Assembly: GCF_024343775.1 (NCBI RefSeq)
Contig: NZ_RJUF01000015.1
Coordinates: 1 to 64,000, forward strand
DNA length: 64,000 nt
DNA from: Lacihabitans soyangensis
GTDB lineage: Bacteria > Bacteroidota > Bacteroidia > Cytophagales > Spirosomataceae
Direction: 5' to 3'
Shown: one piece after another, positions 18,601 through 27,791 of the stretch
Layout of the letters: each line of letters begins with the position of its first letter
Numbering within the stretch: the stretch's first letter is position 1
Translations under genes and position numbers: made by a program
Notes under the pieces: generated by a model
The model's database searches: none
Seen by the model: the letters and a program-made list of their open reading frames with translations, nothing else
Told to the model about the DNA's origin: nothing

Positions 18601-18834
18601 AAGAGAAAATGATTGTACATCAGATGATGTATATGTACCAGATGTGGTAAAACTAATATTTTGGAAGTTTAAGTTTCCTGTATTATGCAACAATTTAAAC
18701 TTGTAAACCGCTACTTGCTCTCCTGGAAAAATTGTAGAAGCAGGCATAGGTAGTGACTCCAATGTAACAGTTTGACTAAAAGAAATGGAGAAAATCAAAC
18801 AAAGGCAGCTAACTAAAAGGGATATTTTTTTCAT
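15649..18834 (-). CDS. Large secreted protein with five internal modules and a 3-coathanger-type C-terminus
   Basis: The start at 18834 (MKKISLLVSCLCLIFSISFSQ) gives a clean signal peptide; the frame is open 22 codons further upstream. Residues 22-840 are five diverged modules of about 150-175 residues. Each carries a phrase like FTTSGTYTSSD followed by a strand run, then GxTIxING (for example AGRTIFVNGAVDP and NGHTIKINAASNP). Two Ig-like segments follow. The last 60 residues (KVTATNKITGTAKSSYTARV, ending LFLANTGGCF) match the 3-coathanger stack type found at the ends of T9SS-exported Cytophagales proteins. No enzymatic motif is seen; a surface-structural or adhesin role is likely. Confidence 0.8.
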   Translation of the reverse strand: MKKISLLVSCLCLIFSISFSQTVTLESLPMPASTIFPGEQVAVYKFKLLHNTGNLNFQNISFTTSGTYTSSDVQSFSLSITGTGFSTCFISSVTPATPSAGETITFTLPSPSSCYTIAPTVNSMEITLIANLKPGAVAGRTIFVNGAVDPAIVTFSTAGAISTNLQSNLTGVQTVGTRAITLSTEAAPSGILYAGLNNLVHVLKVTSNGGSQRISTMTIPFSGTLLPSDIESVELYENTTNSLATAVKVNFLNVGLTSGQITLSSSFIILSNIPNGTSKYYFIKLKVKPGTSVGKTFKINGLSGPLSLTMLNYTNTIPLVPTVTNSQTDLSDVHTVGSPTVTHTTESVPPINIYRSGAAVIYKMKIDPSSTTAVITALSVTTSGTYASGDITNFSLYSGDASTYSTALLGTSATSTGATEVVNFTGLSTVLSGSPTYLYIIANVKNTAIIGNTIKINGALNPVAVTYSMPSTVVTNSQSNLAGTMVISSSNVTYTALPVPAGNLPQGLSGMVAPHNIIYQAKISSANGPVKLSALTFTTSGTYVNGDFGQIHMRVSNSTSSSYFWSFTPTIYNDFRDYFFFTNGIKSTSNLSGNGELVSFTGLPTISGDVYITLTVEVKNAAVNGHTIKINAASNPTSIAFAEIPILTQVLGDVADFQTITANNVIISSLTTPANTTSYGSALQSVYTFKVESPIFPSTIRNIKVQTSGTATASDGEYLLYKNSVNDLNTATLITSNHTSGTSSNLNFQFYGASSYFYESISAGSSKYFFVVPVAKSSAINGRTFKVDGSANPIVLTFANADVLNIINNQTDIGGPITILMPTATVVSAPILSTSSTSSCIGNAPSGPTLTGSGCPAGSQTVWFLGGSTIAFASTNGSINVSPTIPSTYTVSCMGNGVSSPVSSSITIYPIIINQPTSLTASPTFSPSTGSPVVLTATGCGTQTVVWENLSTTNPRTVTPSVDKVYSFRCSNGPCTSTGEMSYALTIGPCLLTHTLGSPTDDVSTGVFTKIASANISGKVTATNKITGTAKSSYTARVIELQPGFLADTGTLFLANTGGCF

Positions 18835-19235
18835 AATGTTTAATAAATTTATTCTGCTATTTTTTTTAGTATAAAATTTTAAGTTATTCGACTTTATCAA
18901 AGAATGTTAATAATTGAAAAAAAATAAATCTTATGTTTTCCAGAATAATAATCTCTATCTAAATCTTCCAACCAACACCTTAAAATACCATTGATGATCA
19001 TTGATTAAATTATTAGTTTGGGTTTAAGAGGCATCAACAGGTATTTCCAATTCAGCTATTTTTAAATTAAATAGAAATTCAAAAGGTAAATTTTGAATTT
19101 AAAACTCCGAAATAAATTTGTTCCGCCGTGGCACCATTGAAATAGGGAGTTGATAAATGGATTCTTTAAATATTAAAATAGATATTAAAACTCCATGCTC
19201 CCAAAAATACATTTACCATCAGCCGGTCCAAAAAG
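18835..19235. other. Intergenic region without recognised features
   Basis: These 401 AT-rich bases lie between the start of the five-module protein and the stop of the LytTR gene. They must hold the promoter of the surface protein. I found no hairpin with a T-run, RNA gene or conserved frame. Confidence 0.5.
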
Positions 19236-19556
19236 TTAATTCCTGCCTCTTATCGTTTCAAAAAACATCTTCCCTCTTCTTCTTGAGGGAATAATTACTT
19301 CCCCATTTATCAAATAGATTTGGTTGTTTTTAATACATTCTATGCAATCGAGGTTTATGATGGTGGATTTAGTAACTCTATAGAAGTTTGGGAAAGGCTG
19401 AAGTTGTTCTTGGATTCTTTTGAGCGTGGTGGCCACGGTTTCCTTTCGTCTGCCGTTTTGAAAAACCACAGTGGTGTAGTTTACATCGCCTTTGAGGCTG
19501 ATTACATCACGAGGATTGACCGTTTTTCTTCCTCCTATTGGTATTTGTGTTTCCAT
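19236..19556 (-). CDS. Stand-alone LytTR DNA-binding domain protein
   Basis: The 106-residue product is almost only a LytTR domain: ISLKGDVNYTTVVFQNGRRK, then VATTLKRIQEQL, FYRVTKSTIINLDCIECIK and IYLINGEVIIPSRRRGKMF. It has no receiver and no membrane segment, so its activity must depend on abundance or a partner. It is divergent from the sensor operon at 19837. The 280-bp gap between them holds three ACCGTT(T/A)AATAA sequences that resemble LytTR half-sites, so autoregulation and control of the neighbour are plausible. Confidence 0.9.
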   Translation of the reverse strand: METQIPIGGRKTVNPRDVISLKGDVNYTTVVFQNGRRKETVATTLKRIQEQLQPFPNFYRVTKSTIINLDCIECIKNNQIYLINGEVIIPSRRRGKMFFETIRGRN

Positions 19557-19638
19557 AATAATTTATATACATTTTGACAATGCAAAACACTCATAATTAT
19601 TTACTCCAAACCATACGCAATCAACTGGAATTTAAATC

Positions 19639-19669
19639 TTATTAAACGGTCGGTAAAACCGTTTAATAA
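19639..19669. promoter_or_regulatory. 12-bp inverted repeat, candidate LytTR operator
   Basis: TTATTAAACGGT (19639-19650) and ACCGTTTAATAA (19658-19669) are perfect inverted copies around a 7-nt spacer. A third copy with one change, ACCGTTAAATAA, lies at 19799-19810 next to the sensor-operon promoter. The half-site fits eight of the nine positions of the LytTR-type consensus (W-M-M-GTT-N-R-K). No T-run follows, so it is not a terminator. Confidence 0.55.
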
Positions 19670-19765
19670 CGGTATAATTTACCCTAAAGACCCAATTTTA
19701 CGAAAGAAAACAAAACTAAGTAGCTAATAATCAATTATTTACAAAAGAGTACTTTTTTCAAACTA

Positions 19766-19796
19766 TTTGGTTTTATCAAAATTGTGAATAGCTTTA
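19766..19796 (+). promoter_or_regulatory. Bacteroidota-type promoter of the sensor operon
   Basis: TTTG at 19766-19769 is followed after exactly 19 nt by TAGCTTTA (19789-19796), one base from TAnnTTTG. The ACCGTTAAATAA copy at 19799-19810 lies at the expected transcription start, which is a good place for a regulator to act. Confidence 0.6.
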
Positions 19797-19836
19797 CAAC
19801 CGTTAAATAAAATTTATTACACAAAACCTATAAAAA

Positions 19837-20511
19837 ATGAAGAAGACCATTTTGATTACAAGTGTTTTTTGGTTGTCAATTCTAGGATTCATGTATTTCT
19901 ATCTTACCAAAAATTGCAAATTGGAAGATAAGACCTCATGCAACAAGTTTTGCTACGATTACAGTAAAGAAAGATTCAATGAACTCACCTTGGGTGCGGC
20001 AGACACTTTAGCCAATGAATTTAAAAATTCCATTTCAGTAGGAGGAGTTCTAGATTCAAACGCAACCCGTTCAGTATGGTTTAGTTTAGAAAGAATGAAA
20101 AAACTTATTTATCAAGTTGAAAGATCTGCCTGCTCCTTGAACTGCACAGAAACACAAGCACAAAATTTGGGATTAAGATTTTATTTTGGCAAATACCCTA
20201 CTGGCCCTGTTAATAGTGGTTCCTATTTTACTTTTTTGAACACCGTACCTCAGCAAATGGGTAAAACTACACTATTTATTATCCCTACTTACTTTGATGG
20301 TACTACAAGTGCGAATACAGACTTTGACCCAATATGGGCAAGTAATCCTAGCAATAAGTCCTGCAAGCCTAAAACTTTAAATACATTAAGAGACCAAAGA
20401 CTTATATCGCCTATTTCTAGGTTAACAGCAGTTGCCGCTGATGATCCAAATGGTATGCAGAATAAAGGGTCATTATGCCCACCAGTAAATTGCCCTGGTT
20501 CATCGTTTTAA
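19837..20511 (+). CDS. Unknown membrane-anchored, cysteine-rich protein of the sensor operon
   Basis: One N-terminal membrane helix or uncleaved signal (MKKTILITSVFWLSILGFMY) is followed by an extracytoplasmic domain with about nine cysteines (C27, C35 and C39, then pairs such as SACSLNC and LCPPVNC). It is 224 residues long and matches no family I know. It opens a four-gene operon with a membrane protein, a histidine kinase and a response regulator, so it could be the sensory or effector part of that system. Its stop lies 5 bp before the next start. Confidence 0.7.
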   Translation: MKKTILITSVFWLSILGFMYFYLTKNCKLEDKTSCNKFCYDYSKERFNELTLGAADTLANEFKNSISVGGVLDSNATRSVWFSLERMKKLIYQVERSACSLNCTETQAQNLGLRFYFGKYPTGPVNSGSYFTFLNTVPQQMGKTTLFIIPTYFDGTTSANTDFDPIWASNPSNKSCKPKTLNTLRDQRLISPISRLTAVAADDPNGMQNKGSLCPPVNCPGSSF

Positions 20512-20516
20512 GACCA

Positions 20517-21170
20517 ATGAGATATTTATTAGTTTACAAAAACTTTATGATGTTTGTGGAGATTGTAGTCTTTTTGTTTGCCTTTTGGCATTTCAAAAAG
20601 ATTACACTCCACTATTTACGAGCGTTTATTATTTTTACCGGTATCATTCTAATACTTGATTTAGTGGGTCGTTTTCCGATACCTCGCCAAATTATTAATA
20701 TTATCTACATCATAGTTGGGTTATTAGAATTCTGTGGATTATTTTTTGTATTTTATTTGTTTGACATGTCCAATAAATGGTTTTCAATTATTAGTTCTTT
20801 AACTTTGTTAATTTTCTTTGTCATTGAACCTCTTTGGGGAGCTAAAACAATAGAAATTAATTTCAAGTCCATGACAAATTCCGTTGGATGTCTTTTTTTG
20901 CTAATATTGACATTCATATACTTTTTTAAATTGACTAAAAGTGCCAATTTTCTCAAATTTTACGAGGAACCTATGTTTTGGATTGCTAGTGGTTGCTTGG
21001 TTTACTATCTAGGAACTTTTCCTTATTGGGGACTTTACAATGTTATGTTAAATCAATATTTTGATATTTTAGTAATCTATACTTGGATAACCACTACTTT
21101 GGCGATAGGAGCAAATATTCTTTACTTTGTTTCATTTAGAAAAGCTATTAACCTTATGAAATATGAATAG
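20517..21170 (+). CDS. Unknown protein with about seven membrane segments, sensor operon
   Basis: The start at 20517 (MRYLLVYKNF) avoids a 37-bp overlap with the upstream gene that the in-frame ATG at 20475 would create. The 217 residues are almost all hydrophobic, with about seven segments and few charges. The end overlaps the histidine kinase start by 8 bp. The kinase itself has one membrane segment and no input domain, so this protein probably supplies the membrane sensor module. No family is recognised. Confidence 0.7.
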   Translation: MRYLLVYKNFMMFVEIVVFLFAFWHFKKITLHYLRAFIIFTGIILILDLVGRFPIPRQIINIIYIIVGLLEFCGLFFVFYLFDMSNKWFSIISSLTLLIFFVIEPLWGAKTIEINFKSMTNSVGCLFLLILTFIYFFKLTKSANFLKFYEEPMFWIASGCLVYYLGTFPYWGLYNVMLNQYFDILVIYTWITTTLAIGANILYFVSFRKAINLMKYE

Positions 21171-21930
21171 GGAAGGAATAATTATTTTCATCATAATTTC
21201 CAATCTGGTATTCTTGGTGTTTATAATTGGTTTGGTTGTGTTTGTTTTCCAATATAGAAAAAGAAAACTTGAGCATCTCCAAAAAACACTAGAAATGGAA
21301 ATAAAACATGAAAACCAACTTTATTCTGAACGAATAGCGATACAGTTACAAACCATGCAAGAGATAGGCCGAGAAATTCATGATAACGTTGGTCAAAAAC
21401 TTACATTGGCTTCCATTTATTCTAATCAAGTAACCCAATCAAATCCTTTCGAAAATGATAGGCTAGCCGAAGTGACAAAACTAATAGACCAGTCATTATT
21501 AGATTTGAGAAAACTATCTAAGTCTCTAGTTAACAATGATTTCAAAGAAAAAAGTCTACAAGAACTGTTGGAAGACGAAGCTCATTTGATTAATCTTAGT
21601 GGTACAATGAAGTTGAAGATTATTTGTGCCACAAAATCTATCAAGTTGGATTTTAAACTAAAGCAAGGAATTTTTAGAATATTGCAGGAATTTATACAAA
21701 ATAGCCTTAAACATTCGGGAGGAAAACTTATAACCATTCAAATAAATGAAAGCAAATCTAGCCTTGAAATTTTTTCATGGGACGATGGAAAGGGATTTGA
21801 CTTAGATAAAATATCGGAAGGAATAGGATTAAGTAATATTAAAAGAAGAGCGAAAGAATTAAATGCGTCACTGGAATATAGCTCTGAAATAGGAATTGGC
21901 ACAAAATTGAATATTATTCTAGAATTATGA
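21163..21930 (+). CDS. NarL-type sensor histidine kinase
   Basis: One N-terminal membrane helix (residues 5-30) leads into a coiled coil and a HisKA_3-type dimerisation domain with the phospho-acceptor H73 in REIHDNVGQKL. The C-terminal HATPase domain shows the N box (LQEFIQNSLKHSGG), DDGKGFD and GIGLSNIKRRA. No periplasmic sensor domain is present. It overlaps the response regulator by 4 bp (ATGA), so the two are translationally coupled. Confidence 0.92.
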   Translation: MNREGIIIFIIISNLVFLVFIIGLVVFVFQYRKRKLEHLQKTLEMEIKHENQLYSERIAIQLQTMQEIGREIHDNVGQKLTLASIYSNQVTQSNPFENDRLAEVTKLIDQSLLDLRKLSKSLVNNDFKEKSLQELLEDEAHLINLSGTMKLKIICATKSIKLDFKLKQGIFRILQEFIQNSLKHSGGKLITIQINESKSSLEIFSWDDGKGFDLDKISEGIGLSNIKRRAKELNASLEYSSEIGIGTKLNIILEL

Positions 21931-22577
21931 AACATCAAGTCGCTATAGTAGATGACCACTTGCTTATAGCCAAAGCCATAGGCTCTATTATCAATAACTT
22001 TAGTGGTTTTGAGACCATTTATGAAGTAGAAAATGGGAAGGTTTTAATAGAAAAACTTAAAAACAATTCTAATAAGCCCGAACTAATACTTATGGATATC
22101 TCAATGCCCGAAATGAATGGCTTTGAAACCACAGAATGGCTAACTGAGCAACATCCTGAAATTACAGTTATGGCTCTTTCCGTGCAAGATGATGAAGATT
22201 CCTTAATAAAAATGATAAAAGCGGGAGCGAAAGGCTATTTACATAAAAATGTACATCCAGCAGAATTAGAACTCGCCTTAAAAACGATTATTGACAGAGG
22301 AATGTATTTCCCAAATTGGGCAACAAGCAAAGTCTTTGCTAACATTTCTAAAAAAGATACTACGAACTCAATTGCAGAAATAAAAATAAACGACAGAGAG
22401 ATGGAATTTCTCAAGCATACTTGTAGTGAGCTGACATATAAAGAGATTGCCGACATCATGTGTTGTAGTCCTCGTACGGTAGAAGGCTACAGGGATTCCC
22501 TTTTTGAAAAACTAATGATAAAAACAAGAGTAGGACTTGCTATGTATGCTATAAAATCGGGAATAGTAAAACTATAA
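21927..22577 (+). CDS. NarL/LuxR-type response regulator
   Basis: The receiver has the acidic pair in IVDDH, phospho-acceptor D57 in LILMDISMP and the conserved lysine in KAGAKGYLHK. A LuxR-type helix-turn-helix follows near residues 150-210 (ELTYKEIADIMCCSPRTVEG). It is the partner of the kinase encoded directly upstream. Confidence 0.93.
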   Translation: MKHQVAIVDDHLLIAKAIGSIINNFSGFETIYEVENGKVLIEKLKNNSNKPELILMDISMPEMNGFETTEWLTEQHPEITVMALSVQDDEDSLIKMIKAGAKGYLHKNVHPAELELALKTIIDRGMYFPNWATSKVFANISKKDTTNSIAEIKINDREMEFLKHTCSELTYKEIADIMCCSPRTVEGYRDSLFEKLMIKTRVGLAMYAIKSGIVKL

Positions 22578-22608
22578 AAAAGCCCCAGAACGATTACATT
22601 CTGAGGCC
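22574..22608 (-). terminator. Terminator of the isocitrate dehydrogenase gene
   Basis: GCCCCAGAA (22582-22590) pairs with TTCTGAGGC (22599-22607) with one mismatch. On the minus strand it is followed by TTTTTT. It lies in the convergent gap between the response regulator and isocitrate dehydrogenase. Confidence 0.75.
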
Positions 22609-22634
22609 CATATAGTAGTAGACTTAAATTTCTA

Positions 22635-24884
<2,250 letters not shown>

Positions 24885-25051
24885 CTAATTTTAACCTTAA
24901 AACATGGTCAGGTTCTATAAAAATTTGATAAACGCAAAGTTAATAATTCTCTTGAAAATTTTATGATATACTTTGAAAATGATGTATTAAATTTCGAAGA
25001 ATTTAAAAATAGTGGTCATTTGTTTGCCACGGGCTAAAAGATTAATCTGAC

Positions 25052-25636
25052 ATGAAAAAAATAGTATCCATTCCGTTTTTCTTATTTATGTTCGTTTTGA
25101 TAGAAAATGGATTTTGTCAAGATTTTGAGTCTGAACTCGCTGCACACCGAGAAAAATACAAAACCGAAACAAAGGGTAGATTTCCTGATCAAGTACAGGA
25201 TTTCTATGAGGCAAAAGCCAAATTTAGAATTGCCGCCACCTACAAGAAACCACGAAAATCAAAAACTATTTCGGTACCGACATCTGGGGTAAAAATCAAA
25301 GATTACACTGAGTATGCCCTAGTTACCTTCGAAGTTGATGGCCAGAAACATAAAATAATGACTTACCGACAGTCACCCGTTTTACCCCTTTACAAAAATC
25401 TGGTATTTGTACCATTTAAAGACCCCACAGCACCCAATGAGACCTACGGTGGCGGAAGATACATGGACATGGACGTCAACGATTTCAAGGACGGAAAAGT
25501 GATAATGGACTTCAACAAAGCCTACAATCCATATTGTGCATTTTCGGATGGCTGGAATTGTCCCATTCCCCCTAAGGAAAACCACCTAAAAGTCAGAATA
25601 GAAGCAGGTGAAAAAGTACCGTTGACGGGACATTGA
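25052..25636 (+). CDS. DUF1684 family secreted protein
   Basis: After a signal peptide (ending NGFCQD) the 194-residue protein has the DUF1684 layout: YTEYALVTFEVDGQKHKI, LYKNLVFVPFKDPTAPNETYGGGRY, and the end motif DFNKAYNPYCAFSDGWNCP with PPKENHLKVRIEAGE. The biochemical role of this family is unknown. It stands alone. Confidence 0.9.
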   Translation: MKKIVSIPFFLFMFVLIENGFCQDFESELAAHREKYKTETKGRFPDQVQDFYEAKAKFRIAATYKKPRKSKTISVPTSGVKIKDYTEYALVTFEVDGQKHKIMTYRQSPVLPLYKNLVFVPFKDPTAPNETYGGGRYMDMDVNDFKDGKVIMDFNKAYNPYCAFSDGWNCPIPPKENHLKVRIEAGEKVPLTGH

Positions 25637-25857
25637 GTTTGTTAATTTGGTATTGATGAATGAATGATATAATACTTGAATGACAGAATATTTGAATGAT
25701 TGAATTCCTAATTGATGCAATATTCAAATTCTCGTAGATTAGATTTCATATTTGCCTTGACTTATTCAAAAAATTTCTTTTTAGGCATCCTACCTGACCT
25801 ATGTGCCTATGTGTTTATAAAATTAAAATCCCCTAAATTGCGTACAAATTCGAAATA
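25637..25857. repeat. Intergenic region with degenerate TTGAATGA repeats
   Basis: Between DUF1684 and murB, positions of about 25655-25710 hold several imperfect copies of TTGAATGA/GAATGA. A CTATGTG doublet lies near 25800. No gene is visible. The region must contain the murB promoter, although no clear TAnnTTTG is present. Confidence 0.45.
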
Positions 25858-26880
25858 ATGCCCGAAATCAAAGAAACCATATCATTAAAACCCTACAATA
25901 CCTTCGGATTAGAAGCCAAGGCCAAGTATTTTGCAATTTTCGAGTCAGTTGAAGATTTGAAAGATATTCTGCAAGATCAAAGATTTAAAAAAGAAAAGAA
26001 ACTCCTTCTTGGGGGCGGCAGCAATATTTTGTTAATGAACGATTTCGATGGTTTGGTTTTAAAAAACGAAATAAAAGGAATAGAAATCACTTCAGAAAAT
26101 TCAGAAAAAGCCATTCTAAAGGCCGGTGGTGGCGAGAATTGGCATTCTTTTGTATTGGATACCATCGAACGAAATCTTTCTGGTATTGAAAACTTATCCT
26201 TAATTCCCGGAACTGTGGGTGCAGCACCTATGCAAAACATTGGTGCTTATGGCGTAGAAATCAAAGATGTGTTTGTAGAATTGGAGGCATTAAATCTGGA
26301 AACTTTTGAGATAGAAAGATTTGACAAAGCAAAATGCAATTTTGGCTACAGAGAGAGTTATTTCAAGCATGAAGGCAAAGGCAAGTATGTTATTCTCAAT
26401 GTAAGTTTTGAGCTCTCGAAAATCCCCAATTTCAATGTTTCATACGGTGCTATTCAAGACACTTTGAACGAAATGGGCGTAAAAGAACTCTCCACCAAAG
26501 CGATCAGCGATGCCGTAATTGCCATCCGAAAAAGCAAACTACCTGATCCAGCAGAAATCGGTAATTCAGGAAGTTTTTTCAAAAATCCAGAAATCGAAAA
26601 AAGCCTTTATGATGAAGTAAAACAGCAATATCCAAGTATTCCGTCCTATCCAATTGACGAAAACACCGTAAAAGTACCCGCAGGCTGGCTGATAGAACAA
26701 GCCGGTTGGAAAGGAAAACGTATTGGGGATATCGGTGTACATGCCAAACAAGCCTTGGTATTGGTTAACTATGGCGGCGGTAAGGGCCAGGAAATTGCCA
26801 ATTTAGCGTACGATATTCAAGCTTCGGTTTTAGAAAAATTTGGAATTACTATAAACCCTGAGGTGAATTTTATTTCATAA
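25858..26880 (+). CDS. murB: UDP-N-acetylenolpyruvoylglucosamine reductase
   Basis: The protein has the FAD-binding start (PYNTFGLEAKA, LLLGGGSNILL), the core IPGTVGAAPMQNIGAYGVEI, the proton-donor serine region GNSGSFFKNP and the end phrase AGWLIEQAGWKGKRIGDIGVH. It reduces UDP-GlcNAc-enolpyruvate to UDP-MurNAc in peptidoglycan precursor synthesis in the cytoplasm. At 340 residues, with the tyrosine loop (FGYRESYFK) present, it is a type I MurB. Confidence 0.97.
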   Translation: MPEIKETISLKPYNTFGLEAKAKYFAIFESVEDLKDILQDQRFKKEKKLLLGGGSNILLMNDFDGLVLKNEIKGIEITSENSEKAILKAGGGENWHSFVLDTIERNLSGIENLSLIPGTVGAAPMQNIGAYGVEIKDVFVELEALNLETFEIERFDKAKCNFGYRESYFKHEGKGKYVILNVSFELSKIPNFNVSYGAIQDTLNEMGVKELSTKAISDAVIAIRKSKLPDPAEIGNSGSFFKNPEIEKSLYDEVKQQYPSIPSYPIDENTVKVPAGWLIEQAGWKGKRIGDIGVHAKQALVLVNYGGGKGQEIANLAYDIQASVLEKFGITINPEVNFIS

Positions 26881-26907
26881 AAAAATGGTTTTAGTCCGAA
26901 TAATAAC

Positions 26908-26915
26908 TATTTTTG
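26908..26915 (+). promoter_or_regulatory. Candidate -7 element upstream of the small membrane protein gene
   Basis: TATTTTTG at 26908-26915 fits TAnnTTTG exactly and lies 22 bases before the start codon. No TTG is found at the proper upstream distance, so this is only a partial match. Confidence 0.4.
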
Positions 26916-26937
26916 AACGAATAAACCTTATAAAACT

Positions 26938-27528
26938 ATGCAAATAAGCCACGTAATTTCTGATGTCATTTTGGCTGCAATCGGTATTTATGTATTTTTT
27001 GTTTATCTCTCAAAACTCAATCTCACCAGCACAGTTCTTTGGGAATCATTCGTTTTATCAGTTACCGCGGCTGCCATTTTTGGTGCCATTACTTTCGCTG
27101 GTTACCCTGACGCCAATCCAATATCATTATTCTTCCAAAAATTGGCCACCATCACTGGTGGAGTTGGACTCGTAGGGGCTACTTTTGCCTTGGTTTCGGG
27201 CAGCGATTTATCTAAAATAGCCTGTTATACCTTGTTAACCATAGGATTTTTCCTTTTCGCACTTTCAGAGGGTTTTGGTTTAACCAAAATTGGAGCTTAT
27301 ACACCAATTGTCGCCATGAGTTTAGTTGTAATTTTGGCCATATTGGGCTTTACCAAAGGAAAAACCATGGTTTCTGTTTGGCTATTAATCGGAGTTGCAT
27401 TTTTTGCCTTAGGAACTTTCCGAACACAAATATTTGGCAAAGGTGACCTCACCATTGATATTTTCCATTACCTCACTGCGGGCGGAATCTTAAGTTTGGG
27501 TATGGCGAATAGGAAAAAAACTGCTTGA
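26938..27528 (+). CDS. Unknown six-segment membrane protein
   Basis: The 196 residues form about six hydrophobic segments with short loops (for example VILAAIGIYVFFVYLS and AYTPIVAMSLVVILAILGF) and no catalytic motif. I do not recognise the family. The stop codon overlaps the promoter of the downstream thiamine-type receptor. Confidence 0.7.
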   Translation: MQISHVISDVILAAIGIYVFFVYLSKLNLTSTVLWESFVLSVTAAAIFGAITFAGYPDANPISLFFQKLATITGGVGLVGATFALVSGSDLSKIACYTLLTIGFFLFALSEGFGLTKIGAYTPIVAMSLVVILAILGFTKGKTMVSVWLLIGVAFFALGTFRTQIFGKGDLTIDIFHYLTAGGILSLGMANRKKTA

Positions 27529-27554
27529 CATTACCAAAATCATTTCTACCTTTG
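27525..27554 (+). promoter_or_regulatory. Consensus Bacteroidota promoter of the TPP-riboswitch transcript
   Basis: TTG at 27525-27527 and TACCTTTG at 27547-27554 are separated by exactly 19 nt. This is the phylum-specific -33/-7 pattern. Transcription would begin just before the riboswitch aptamer. The -33 box overlaps the stop codon of the preceding gene. Confidence 0.8.
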
Positions 27555-27560
27555 CACCCG

Positions 27561-27645
27561 AAATCTCATAAAAGGGGTGCCTGAAAACAACGGGCTGAGA
27601 TCATACCCATTGAACCTGATGCGGTTAGTACCGACGAAGGGATTT
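27561..27645 (+). ncRNA. TPP riboswitch (THI element)
   Basis: The conserved core is plain: GGGGTGCC, GGGCTGAGATCATACCC, TTGAACCTGAT and GCGGTTAGTACCGACGAAGG, closed by a P1 stem of AAATC (27561-27565) with GATTT (27641-27645). It binds thiamine pyrophosphate in the nascent RNA and normally lowers expression of the gene downstream. About 145 nt separate the aptamer from the receptor start. Within them an AATTTCA...TGAAATT hairpin could be part of the expression platform. Confidence 0.95.
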
Positions 27646-27791
27646 GAGCCGAAACTTTGCTAATAATACCGGTTAAAAAGCATCGTTGCTCAGAAATTTC
27701 AATAGTGAAATTAAGTTTAACAAGGCCATTAGGCCCGAAGACAGTATTTTGCTCCTTTTTCTGCTTCGTAATAATTTTAAAAAAAATTGTT

